From contig JAZDLC010000232.1 in the NCBI GenBank assembly GCA_043802345.1, positions 1 to 8,880 on the forward strand: a stretch of DNA of 8,880 nucleotides. The letters run 5' to 3'. The position numbers and the translations under genes are program-made. Every line of letters starts with the position of its first letter. Within the stretch, counting starts at the first letter, position 1. Below, piece after piece: positions 1-6,717 of this stretch. The notes below the pieces were generated by a model, which was given only the letters and a program-made list of their open reading frames with translations, ran no database searches and was not told the origin of the DNA. The stretch comes from JAZDLC01 sp043802345 (lineage in GTDB: Bacteria; Planctomycetota; B15-G4; JADJEK01).

Positions 1-98
1 GGGTGGAATTCCCCGTTATTGCCCTCATCACGTGGTGCGCAGACGCTTCTGCGCCTTCGACAGGTGGGTTCGATCACCCACTGATCTGATCACATCTC

Positions 99-127
99 CC
101 AACAACATCTGATTGCTTTGGTACAAT
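99..127 (+). promoter_or_regulatory. Candidate extended -10 promoter for the response regulator
   Basis: TACAAT at 122-127 matches the sigma-70 -10 consensus at five of six positions and is preceded by TG one base upstream (119-120), the extended -10 pattern. Seventeen bases upstream, CCAACA at 99-104 matches only the last three positions of the -35 consensus. A start near 134 would give a leader of about 40 bases before the Shine-Dalgarno at 158-165. This is motif reading only, and the host's consensus is unknown. Confidence 0.35.
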
Positions 128-157
128 GCGGACCCAAATCGCTGAGCGAACGAACTC

Positions 158-186
158 AGGAGGAGCGCCGAGCCATGGCCAAGTAG
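158..186 (+). promoter_or_regulatory. Strong RBS and ATG followed by an in-frame amber codon
   Basis: AGGAGGAG at 158-165 lies about nine bases before ATG 175. The codons from 175 read ATG GCC AAG TAG AAG CGG ATC CTG ATC GTG GAG GAC, so translation from the well-placed start stops at codon 4 (TAG, 184-186). Past the stop the same frame encodes K-R-I-L-I-V-E-D, the standard first beta strand of a receiver domain. The ribosome site and the coding frame therefore agree with each other and only the TAG conflicts. An A-to-T change in an AAG lysine codon would explain it. Confidence 0.75.
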
Positions 187-201
187 AAGCGGATCCTGAT
201 C

Positions 202-624
202 GTGGAGGACACCGAGGAGAACGTGACCTACCTCTCCAACGTTCTCGGGGACCACGGATATGACTACGCAGTGGCGAGAAACGGGGCCGAAGCGCTGGAG
301 TCACTGAAGAAGAGAGCGCCCGATGCGGTGCTGCTCGACATCATGATGCCGCGCAAGACCGGGATCAGCGTGCTCAAGGAGATGAAGCAGGATCCGGCCC
401 TCGAGGGGATCCCGGTCATCGTGACCACCGGCGCCTCGGAGGTCACGGGGGTGGACATCAGGACCGGAGAGACTCTGCCGAAGGAGACCTACGCGGACGA
501 TGTCGCTCGCGAGATCGGGACGTTCCTTCATGGCCACTTCGCCAAATACAAGACGGACGGCTTCCTCGAGAAGCCGATCGACGCCGAGCTCCTCCTCGAG
601 AAGCTGTCGGAGATCCTGTCGTAG
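202..624 (+). CDS. Receiver-only response regulator (natural start at 175 interrupted by TAG)
   Basis: A single-domain receiver (CheY/Spo0F-like) with no DNA-binding output domain. Numbered from ATG 175, it shows the acidic pair E11-D12, phospho-acceptor D55 in LLDIMMP, the conserved T84/T85 in VTTGA, and K133 in FLEKPID. The usual spacing from that Thr to the Lys is about 22 residues; here it is about 48, so roughly 26 extra residues (region DIRTGETLPKET to HFAKYKTD) sit between beta 4 and beta 5. The open frame after the TAG at 184-186 can start only at GTG 202, or non-canonically at CTG 196. A GTG 202 start would lack beta strand 1, and I see no Shine-Dalgarno for it. It is therefore a pseudogene, a sequencing error, or a readthrough gene. 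It lies 138 bases upstream of qmoA on the same strand, and no cognate histidine kinase is visible. Confidence 0.8.
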   Translation: MEDTEENVTYLSNVLGDHGYDYAVARNGAEALESLKKRAPDAVLLDIMMPRKTGISVLKEMKQDPALEGIPVIVTTGASEVTGVDIRTGETLPKETYADDVAREIGTFLHGHFAKYKTDGFLEKPIDAELLLEKLSEILS

Positions 625-762
625 CACCTGAGCGATCCTCGCGCATCGACCACGGGTCCCCGGCCGCCCGAGCGACTTCGGCCTGAGCTCAGAACAGGCT
701 CTAGCGCGCCTTCTGCACATCTTGTTAAATGGTCCGGACGTGCGAAGAAAAAGGACCGCAAG

Positions 763-2034
763 ATGCGCACAGCAAAAGGCGTCGTGAAAGAGGGGGCGAA
801 CTCGATTCTGGTGGTTGGAGGAGGGATCGCAGGGATGACCGCTGCGGTGGAGGCTGCCGAGGTCGGTCACCCGGTCATCCTGGTGGAAAAAGAGGCGACT
901 CTCGGGGGCCGGGTGATGCAGATGCACCGGTACTTCCCCAAGATGTGCCCTCCGGCCTGCGGCTTCGAGATCAATGTGCGCAGGATCCGGAACAATCCCA
1001 GGATCGACGTCCATACGCTTGCCACAGTGAAGGAAGTGACGGGCATCGCCGGGGCTTTCCGCGCCACGCTCCGCGTCAAGCCGAGATACGTGACCGGAGA
1101 CAAGCCGATCGATGGGTCCCTCTACGGGAAGCTGACGTCTGAACGCGCCAATCAGTTCAACTACGGGATGGACAAGACCGGGGCGATCTACATGGCGCAC
1201 GACATGGCCTACCCCGCCGTGCCCGTGCTCGATCGGAAGGCACTCTCCAAGGCCGATCTCTCGACGCTCCGGACCATCTCCACGCACGGCGCCATCAACC
1301 TCGAAATGCAGGAGGAAGAACTCCAGGTCGACGTCGGGTCCGTGATCCTGGCGACCGGTTGGAAACCGTACGACGCCGCCAAGCTCGACAACCTGGGGTA
1401 CGGGGTCTGCGAGAACGTGATCACGAACGTGATGATGGAACGGCTGGCGTCCCCCGGGGGGCCCACTGGTGGGAAGATCGTCAGGCCGTCCGACGGCAAG
1501 GAACCGAAGAACGTGGCGTTCGTTCAGTGCGCCGGGTCACGGGACGAGAACCATCTCCGCTACTGCTCGTCGGTCTGCTGCATGGCGTCGCTCAAGCAGG
1601 CCCGCTACCTTCGCGACAGCATCGAGGACTCCAGGGCCACCATCTTCTACATCGACATCCGCACGACAGGCCGGCTGGACAGATTCTACCGCGACCTGGC
1701 GGACGACCCGAACCTCACGTTCATCAAGGGCAAGGTAGCCCGGATCATCGAGGACCAAGGCAGCACGGACCTGCTCCTGGACGTGGAGGACACGCTCACC
1801 TCGGAGAACCTGCACAAGAAGTTCGACCTCGTGGTTCTGGCCACCGGCATGGTGCCCAACACCGCGGGCATCAAGTTCCCCTTTGAGTTGGGCCAGGACG
1901 AATACGGCTTTGCTCATGGGACCGAGGAGAACAAGGGCGTGTATGTGACCGGCTGCGCAGCGCACCCCTGCGACGTCGCTCGCACCACAAAGGACTCGAC
2001 CGCGGCCGCCTTGAGAGCCATTCAGTGCCTCTAG
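763..2034 (+). CDS. qmoA: QmoA, HdrA-like flavoprotein subunit of the Qmo complex
   Basis: Cytoplasmic FAD/iron-sulfur subunit of the quinone-interacting oxidoreductase that exchanges electrons between the membrane quinone pool and APS reductase (AprAB). The 423-residue length suits QmoA. It shows a dinucleotide-binding GGGIAG at 19-24, an acidic VEKE at the end of the next strand, CPPACG (C62, C66), a second ATG motif (ATGWKP), and the HdrA-family cysteine motif C256-X11-C268-X3-C272-C273, a likely non-canonical [4Fe-4S] site. The C-terminal ATGMVPN and VYVTGCA segments close the FAD fold. It has no ferredoxin insert, unlike QmoB. ATG 763 has AAGGA at 751-755, seven bases away. The end is followed by qmoB within 17 bases. 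The QmoA assignment over generic HdrA rests on length, order and the adjoining qmoB and qmoC. Confidence 0.93.
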   Translation: MRTAKGVVKEGANSILVVGGGIAGMTAAVEAAEVGHPVILVEKEATLGGRVMQMHRYFPKMCPPACGFEINVRRIRNNPRIDVHTLATVKEVTGIAGAFRATLRVKPRYVTGDKPIDGSLYGKLTSERANQFNYGMDKTGAIYMAHDMAYPAVPVLDRKALSKADLSTLRTISTHGAINLEMQEEELQVDVGSVILATGWKPYDAAKLDNLGYGVCENVITNVMMERLASPGGPTGGKIVRPSDGKEPKNVAFVQCAGSRDENHLRYCSSVCCMASLKQARYLRDSIEDSRATIFYIDIRTTGRLDRFYRDLADDPNLTFIKGKVARIIEDQGSTDLLLDVEDTLTSENLHKKFDLVVLATGMVPNTAGIKFPFELGQDEYGFAHGTEENKGVYVTGCAAHPCDVARTTKDSTAAALRAIQCL

Positions 2035-2037
2035 AGC

Positions 2038-2043
2038 AGGGAG
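2038..2043 (+). promoter_or_regulatory. Shine-Dalgarno selecting the GTG 2052 start of qmoB
   Basis: AGGGAG lies eight bases before GTG 2052. The longest open frame starts at GTG 2025, inside the end of qmoA, but has no matching ribosome site, and its extra residues (PLEQGAEH) do not look like the family's N-terminus. Starting at 2052 gives MEDKIGVFIC, the expected first strand. Confidence 0.7.
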
Positions 2044-2051
2044 CAGAACAC

Positions 2052-4325
2052 GTGGAAGACAAGATCGGCGTATTCATCTGCATGGGGTACGGAATCGCCG
2101 AAGCGCTTGACATCGACGCCCTGAGAGAGGTCGCCACCGGCGAGTGCAAGGTCCCCTTCTGCAAGGAGGTCGACTCCTGCGAAGGCGCCGACCTGAGGGA
2201 CATTTGCGAGGACATCCGCCGTGAGGGGCTGACCAAGGTCGTCATCGCCGGCATCTCCTCGCGCCGTTACGAGGATGGAGCTTTCCCCGAGGGCGTCCTC
2301 GTCGAGAAGATCGCTCTCCAGGAGCATGTCGTCAGCTGCCAGCCGCCCAACCACGAAGACACGCAGATGATGGCGGAGGACTACCTGCGCATGTACATCG
2401 CGAAGGTGCGGGGGGCTCGCATTCCGACTCCTTTTTGCCCGGAGGAGGAGATCGAGAAGAGCATTCTCGTGGTTGGCGGCGGCGTCACGGGCATGACCGC
2501 GGCTCTGGAGGCGGCCAGGGCAGGATACGAAGTCCATCTGGTCGAGAGGACTTTTCGTCTTGGCGGCTGGCTGGCCCGACAACACAAGTCGATCCCGACG
2601 AAGCCGCCGTTCCGTGAACTCGAGGAGACCGGCCTCGGCGAGATGATCGCCGAGATCGTGGCGCACCCCCGGATCACCGTGCACGCCTCGGCGGTGACGA
2701 GCGAGATCAAGGGCGCTCCCGGACTCTTCGACGTGACCCTCGCCTCAGCGCCGAACGGCACGCCTGGCGGAGGCGTTCTGGACAGGTTCCGGGTCGGGGC
2801 GATCATCCAGGCGACCGGCTGGAAACCAGCGGAGCCCAGGGACCACCTCCCGTACGGGAAGCTCGAGAACGTCATCCGCAATGTCGAGCTGGAACAGATG
2901 GTCAAGGAGCACGGGCGCATCAAGCGCCCCTCGGACGGCAGGCCGGTGAAGAGCATCGCATTCATCCAGTGCGGTGGCTCCAAGAAAGGAGATAGCCGCC
3001 CCTACTGCTCCTCGATCTGTTGCCTGACCACTCTCAAGCAGGCCACCTACTTGCGGCAGAGCGACGAGACCGCCAAGGCGTACATCTTTTTCGAGTTCAT
3101 GCGGACCCCGGGCCACTACGAGGACTTCTACCGCAAGGTGCAGGAGGATCCCGGCGTCTTCCTGACGCGGGGAGAGGTGACCGATGTGGCGCCCGCCGAG
3201 GGCGGGGGGCTCGTCGTCACCGCGCGCAACACGATGCTCGGGGAGGAAGTCCGGGTCAACGTCGACCTGGTGGTCATCGCGGCGGGAATGGTCCCGAATT
3301 CCGCGGATGGAGAAGCGATCCGGGCCCTGGAGGACGCGAAAATCGCGGCGGAGAAGGGAGATTCCGAGCAGCAACGGGAGAGGGCCAGGGGGACGATCGA
3401 GAAGCTCGGCCACCACGAGGGCACGAGGATTCTCAACCTGGCGTATCGGCAGGGACCGGACCTCCCGACCCTCGAGAATGGCTTCTCAGACTCGCATTTC
3501 ATCTGCTTCCCCTACGAAACCCGGCGCACCGGGATCTACGCGGCCGGCCCCATCCGCCAGCCGATGGACGGCATCGCCTGCAGGGAGGATGCCACGGGCG
3601 CGGCCTTGAAGGCGATTCAGTGCGTGGAGATGACCTCGCGAGGAGAGGCGGTCCATCCGCGCGCTGGTGACACGTCGTATCCCGACTTCTTCTTCCAGAA
3701 GTGCACCTCCTGCAAGCGCTGCACGGAGGAATGCCCCTTCGGCGTGCTCAACGAAGACCCGAAAGGCCTGCCGCTGCTTCAGGCGACCCGTTGCCGCAGG
3801 TGCGGCGTCTGCATGGGCGCCTGTCCTGAACGGATCGTCTCCTTCGCGGACTACTCCGTGGACATCGTCGCCAACATGATCAAAGCGGTCAACGTCCCGG
3901 ATGAACTCGACGAAAAGCCGAGGATTCTCGCGCTCATGTGCGAGAACGACGCCATTCCCGCGCTCGATCTGGTGGGCCAGCATCGACTTCAGTACAGCCC
4001 CTTTGTTAGAGTCATCCCCGTGAGGTGCATCGGCTCGGTCAACGCGGTGTGGGTCACCGAAGCGCTCTCAGCCGGGTACGATGGAGTCCTCGTCATCGGT
4101 TGCAAGTATGGGGACGACTACCAGTGCCACTTCGTCAAGGGCAGCGAACTGGCGGCGACGAGGAGCGAGAATATCCGAGAGAAGCTTGATAAGATGGCCC
4201 TGGAGAACCAACGGCTCGAGCTCCACCAGTTGGAGATCTCCGAGTTCCGGAGGCTTCCAGGGATCTTCGACAACTTCATGAGTGTTATCGAGGAGTACGG
4301 CCCGAACCCGTTCAAGGGCATGTGA
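2052..4325 (+). CDS. qmoB: QmoB, HdrA-like flavoprotein with two ferredoxin clusters and an MvhD-like tail
   Basis: Large cytoplasmic Qmo subunit, 757 residues from GTG 2052, near the usual QmoB size. In order: an N-terminal HdrA-type domain (KIGVFIC...); FAD-binding GGGVTG at 142-147; the HdrA cysteine motif C307-X11-C319-X3-C323-C324; a ferredoxin domain with C551/554/557/561 and C581/584/587/591, both CX2CX2CX3CP; and a C-terminal MvhD-like domain with C630, C659, C684 and C692, likely a [2Fe-2S] site. HdrA and MvhD partners are known from flavin-based electron bifurcation, and QmoB carries both modules in one chain. A helical charged segment around 425-460 (ALEDAKIAAEKGDSEQQRER) is rich in E, R and K. 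Two cysteines I would expect near the N-terminus appear replaced (CMGYGIAEAL; AGISSRRY). It lies 17 bases after qmoA and 34 bases before the preferred qmoC start. Confidence 0.93.
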   Translation: MEDKIGVFICMGYGIAEALDIDALREVATGECKVPFCKEVDSCEGADLRDICEDIRREGLTKVVIAGISSRRYEDGAFPEGVLVEKIALQEHVVSCQPPNHEDTQMMAEDYLRMYIAKVRGARIPTPFCPEEEIEKSILVVGGGVTGMTAALEAARAGYEVHLVERTFRLGGWLARQHKSIPTKPPFRELEETGLGEMIAEIVAHPRITVHASAVTSEIKGAPGLFDVTLASAPNGTPGGGVLDRFRVGAIIQATGWKPAEPRDHLPYGKLENVIRNVELEQMVKEHGRIKRPSDGRPVKSIAFIQCGGSKKGDSRPYCSSICCLTTLKQATYLRQSDETAKAYIFFEFMRTPGHYEDFYRKVQEDPGVFLTRGEVTDVAPAEGGGLVVTARNTMLGEEVRVNVDLVVIAAGMVPNSADGEAIRALEDAKIAAEKGDSEQQRERARGTIEKLGHHEGTRILNLAYRQGPDLPTLENGFSDSHFICFPYETRRTGIYAAGPIRQPMDGIACREDATGAALKAIQCVEMTSRGEAVHPRAGDTSYPDFFFQKCTSCKRCTEECPFGVLNEDPKGLPLLQATRCRRCGVCMGACPERIVSFADYSVDIVANMIKAVNVPDELDEKPRILALMCENDAIPALDLVGQHRLQYSPFVRVIPVRCIGSVNAVWVTEALSAGYDGVLVIGCKYGDDYQCHFVKGSELAATRSENIREKLDKMALENQRLELHQLEISEFRRLPGIFDNFMSVIEEYGPNPFKGM

Positions 4326-4346
4326 CATTTCAATGGAGTACCATCG

Positions 4347-4352
4347 AAGGAG
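4347..4352 (+). promoter_or_regulatory. Shine-Dalgarno selecting the GTG 4360 start of qmoC
   Basis: AAGGAG lies seven bases before GTG 4360, which opens METLEPDLGF. ATG 4333 is in frame nine codons upstream but has only AAGGG at 4313-4317, about fifteen bases away. The GTG is preferred; ATG 4333 remains possible. qmoB uses the same arrangement, a purine-rich site followed by GTGGAA. Confidence 0.6.
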
Positions 4353-4359
4353 TTCCACG

Positions 4360-5571
4360 GTGGAAACTCTCGAACCGGATCTGGGCTTCATCCTGCGGCT
4401 GAAGAAACAGGGCGGTGGTTCGCTGACGAACTGCTTCCAGTGCGGGACCTGTTCGGCAGCCTGCGAACTCTCGCCAGACGCTCGGCCTTTCCCCCGCAAG
4501 GAAATGGCCTGGGCGAACTTCGGCTTGAAGGACCGCCTCCTCACCGATGTCGATGTCTGGCTCTGCCACCAATGCAATGACTGCTCGACGCGCTGCCCGC
4601 GCGGCGCCCAGCCCGGGAATGTGCTGGCAGCCGTGCGACAGGCGAGTGTCCATCACTACGCTTTCCCGCGAATCCTGGGCCGGTGGGCCGGCCGGCCCCA
4701 CTGCCTGCCACTCCTTCTCGGCATCTCGTGCCTGGTGCTGACTCTTGCCCTGGTGGTGAGAGATCCGATCGAGAAGTTCCTGGGAATCTCGGAGTACAGA
4801 GGAGAGGACATCGTCTACTCCTACTCCCATCTCTTCCCCCAGTGGCTGCTGAACACCCTGTTCGGGCTCTCCACCGCTCTCGTCCTGCTCGCAAGTTACG
4901 TCGGGGTCGCGCGGTTCTGGAAGGCGCTGAAAGGAACCCTCTCCAGGGACCAGCTCGAGAACCCCTCCAAGAGCATGGGCTCCAGCATCCGGACGGTGCT
5001 CTGGAGCATCCTCAGACACGAGGATTTCGCCGCCTGCAAGTCGGCGCGGTCGCGCCTGGTGTCGCACTACTGTGTCCTCTTCGGCTTCCTCGCCCTCTGC
5101 GTGGTCACTGCCTGGGTCATCACCGCCCGATACAACCCGCTGATCCAGACTGACTTCATCTATCCGTTCGCCTTCCTGAGCCCCTGGAAGATCCTCGCGA
5201 ACGTGGGCGGCGGCGTGCTGTTGGTCGGCTGTCTCCTGATGATTCGCGACCGCCTCGCCATCGACGAGCGCGTCGGCCCGGGCAGCTACTTCGACTGGTT
5301 CCTGATCGGCATGCTCTTCCTCACGACCCTGTCGGGGTTTGCCACCGAGCTCCTGCACTACATGCGCCTGGAACCGCACCGGCACGTGATGTACTTCGGC
5401 CACCTGGTCTTCATCTTCACGCTGCTGGTCTACCTGCCCTACTCCAAGTTCGCGCACATGCTCTATCGGACGGCCGCGCTGGTCTTCGCCGATCGTTTCA
5501 ACCGAAGGTCCGAGGAAATCCCGCACCCGGCGCCTCAGGGGGCGGATTCCGACGCTGGAGCGAAAGGATGA
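4360..5571 (+). CDS. qmoC: QmoC, HdrC-HdrE-like fusion: iron-sulfur and cytochrome b membrane subunit
   Basis: Membrane subunit of Qmo that should exchange electrons with menaquinone; 403 residues from GTG 4360. The N-terminal third is HdrC-like with two cluster sites: C25/C28/C31/C35 (followed by E instead of the common P) and C69/C72/C75/C79 (followed by P). The remainder is HdrE/NarI-like with about six hydrophobic helices near 113-133, 163-187, 236-256, 276-296, 311-332 and 342-367. Candidate heme b ligands are H236, H333, H340, H342, H348 and H366. The LSPDARPFPRKEM segment after the first cluster is typical of QmoC as I know it. It has no CCG domain, so it is not DsrK or HdrD. The stop TGA overlaps the dsrJ start (ATGA), implying translational coupling. 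Confidence 0.93.
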   Translation: METLEPDLGFILRLKKQGGGSLTNCFQCGTCSAACELSPDARPFPRKEMAWANFGLKDRLLTDVDVWLCHQCNDCSTRCPRGAQPGNVLAAVRQASVHHYAFPRILGRWAGRPHCLPLLLGISCLVLTLALVVRDPIEKFLGISEYRGEDIVYSYSHLFPQWLLNTLFGLSTALVLLASYVGVARFWKALKGTLSRDQLENPSKSMGSSIRTVLWSILRHEDFAACKSARSRLVSHYCVLFGFLALCVVTAWVITARYNPLIQTDFIYPFAFLSPWKILANVGGGVLLVGCLLMIRDRLAIDERVGPGSYFDWFLIGMLFLTTLSGFATELLHYMRLEPHRHVMYFGHLVFIFTLLVYLPYSKFAHMLYRTAALVFADRFNRRSEEIPHPAPQGADSDAGAKG

Positions 5572-5936
5572 CGAACGGTCCAGTCAGACAGAAGAGTCCA
5601 CTCCTGGTGGTCATTCCGGTGCTGCTCATGCTGGTCCCCCTCGGGTACACGCTCATCACCACCCTGGGCGCGCGCGAGGTCACGCCCGCCGGGACCTTCC
5701 TGGAGAGACCAGACCCGCGGCACGAGAAGTGTGTCCGGGAAACGACCTACATGCGCCTGCACCACTGGGAGCTCCTGACCGAGCTGCGGGAGGAGGTCGT
5801 GCGCGAGGGGAAGCGTGGACCGGTGAGTCTCAACGAGTGCCGCGGATGTCACACGAGCAGGGAGCGATTCTGCAATCGTTGCCACAATGCCGTGAACGTC
5901 AACCTGATGTGTTTTGGCTGCCACTACTACCCCTAG
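5568..5936 (+). CDS. dsrJ: DsrJ, membrane-anchored triheme cytochrome c
   Basis: Periplasmic triheme cytochrome c of the Dsr membrane complex, 122 residues. A single hydrophobic segment near 11-33 (LLVVIPVLLMLVPLGYTLI) acts as a signal or anchor. Three heme c sites follow close together: C91-R-G-C94-H95, C102-N-R-C105-H106 and C115-F-G-C118-H119. Upstream, C55 in KCVRETTYMRLHH matches the conserved DsrJ cysteine that supplies an unusual axial ligand to one heme in the Allochromatium protein (family knowledge). It is somewhat short and ends three residues after the last heme motif (YYP). ATG 5568 overlaps the qmoC stop by four bases. In known operons dsrJ follows dsrMK; here it follows qmoC. 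Confidence 0.9.
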   Translation: MTNGPVRQKSPLLVVIPVLLMLVPLGYTLITTLGAREVTPAGTFLERPDPRHEKCVRETTYMRLHHWELLTELREEVVREGKRGPVSLNECRGCHTSRERFCNRCHNAVNVNLMCFGCHYYP

Positions 5937-5951
5937 GAACGGGTCCCTTTC

Positions 5952-5957
5952 GAGGGG
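5952..5957 (+). promoter_or_regulatory. Shine-Dalgarno selecting the ATG 5968 start of dsrO
   Basis: A GAGGGG run lies about ten bases before ATG 5968. The frame is open further left to 5914 inside dsrJ, but only the 5968 start places the twin-arginine motif (NRRQFLEVG) at the very N-terminus, as expected for an exported protein. Confidence 0.65.
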
Positions 5958-5967
5958 GCGGACGACG

Positions 5968-6708
5968 ATGAACAGACGACAGTTTCTGGAAGTGGGCGGT
6001 GGCGTCCTTCTGGCGGCGGGTTCCTCCGCCGCCGCCGTCCAGATGTTGATGGCCAAGAGGTCGGACCCGGGGGGCAAGGTTGGAGGGAGACCGGGTCACA
6101 AGTGGGGGATGGTCATCGACGTCACCAAGTGCCGGCCGGACTGCAGAGCCTGTCTGGATGCCTGCAAGAAGGAGAACAACATCTCCCAGCCGGGGGACGT
6201 GCGCTGGGACGTGCACTGGATCCGCAAGGTCACTCTGAGGGAGCGGGACGACGAGCAGTCGGTCGAAAAGCAGGTCGTGCTCCTCTGCAACCACTGTGAT
6301 GACCCGCCCTGCGCGCAGGTCTGTCCGGTCCAGGCCACGTTCAAGCGCCACGATGGCATCGTGCTGGTCGACTATCACCGGTGCATCGGGTGCAGATACT
6401 GCGTGATCGCCTGTCCGTACAACGCCCGCTACTTCAACTTCAAGGAGGCGGAGGAGTGGTCGAATGAGGGGTATCCCCGGCGGTCACATGGCGTGGCGGA
6501 GGCGTGCAACATGTGCGCGCCGCGCCTGGAGACCGGCAGGATCCCGGCCTGCGTGGAAGCCTGCGAGCGAGTGGGAGCCAGCGCCATCAGCGTCGGTGAC
6601 ACGGAAGACCCGGAGAGCGACATCTCGCAGTTGATCTCGAGGACCGCCGCCAAGGGAATCCGGGAGGATCTGGGCACGAAGCCGAGGGTGCGCTACATCG
6701 GATTGTAG
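5968..6708 (+). CDS. dsrO: DsrO, Tat-exported iron-sulfur (ferredoxin-like) subunit
   Basis: Periplasmic iron-sulfur protein that relays electrons between the cytochrome DsrJ and the membrane protein DsrP; 246 residues. The N-terminus MNRRQFLEVGGG is a twin-arginine signal (R3-R4-x-F6-L7) followed by a hydrophobic stretch to about 27. Sixteen cysteines fall into four groups: C55/59/62/66, C107/110/115/119, C139/142/145/149 and C180/183/195/199, the arrangement of the NrfC/PsrB/DmsB-like four-cluster family. The whole set is intact, although some DsrO proteins are described with fewer clusters. It starts 31 bases after dsrJ and ends nine bases before dsrP. On sequence alone it could be another NrfC-like subunit; placement between dsrJ and a dsrP-like gene makes DsrO the best call. 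Confidence 0.9.
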   Translation: MNRRQFLEVGGGVLLAAGSSAAAVQMLMAKRSDPGGKVGGRPGHKWGMVIDVTKCRPDCRACLDACKKENNISQPGDVRWDVHWIRKVTLRERDDEQSVEKQVVLLCNHCDDPPCAQVCPVQATFKRHDGIVLVDYHRCIGCRYCVIACPYNARYFNFKEAEEWSNEGYPRRSHGVAEACNMCAPRLETGRIPACVEACERVGASAISVGDTEDPESDISQLISRTAAKGIREDLGTKPRVRYIGL

Positions 6709-6717
6709 AGGTTTGGC

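Noticed and set aside
37..54. Seven-base-pair hairpin GCGCAGA / TCTGCGC
   Set aside because: Short, with no T-run and no adjoining gene end visible. It could be the terminator of an upstream gene, but nothing supports that.
64..81. GTGGGTTCGATCACCCAC resembling a tRNA T-arm
   Set aside because: The loop has one base too many for a T-arm with this stem. No acceptor, D or anticodon arms pair upstream, and no matching acceptor strand to TGATCTG is present. Probably just a small hairpin.
563..603. Direct repeat TCCTCGAGAAG at 563-573 and 593-603
   Set aside because: Explained by the amino-acid repeat L-E-K with the same codons inside the regulator gene.
175..624. General reassignment of TAG as a sense codon in this organism
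   Set aside because: qmoA, dsrJ, dsrO and the regulator itself end naturally in TAG at positions matching family lengths, so TAG serves as a stop here.
681..699. GCCTG / CAGGC inverted repeat between the regulator and qmoA, as a terminator
   Set aside because: Only five base pairs with a nine-base loop and no T-run. It is too weak to claim separation of the two transcripts.
725..730. TTAAAT as a -10 box for a qmoA promoter
   Set aside because: Four of six matches and no recognisable -35 at 16-18 bases upstream. A promoter here is plausible from layout but not supported by the motif.
301..1287. Long minus-strand open frame (328 codons) opposite the regulator and qmoA
   Set aside because: It lies opposite recognised genes in GC-rich codon-biased DNA, has no family motif, and spans an intergenic region. 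It is a frame shadow.
4330..5526. 398-codon minus-strand open frame opposite qmoC
   Set aside because: Composition is rich in E, Q, D, H and R, as expected from the antisense of membrane-helix codons; the plus strand carries clear QmoC motifs.
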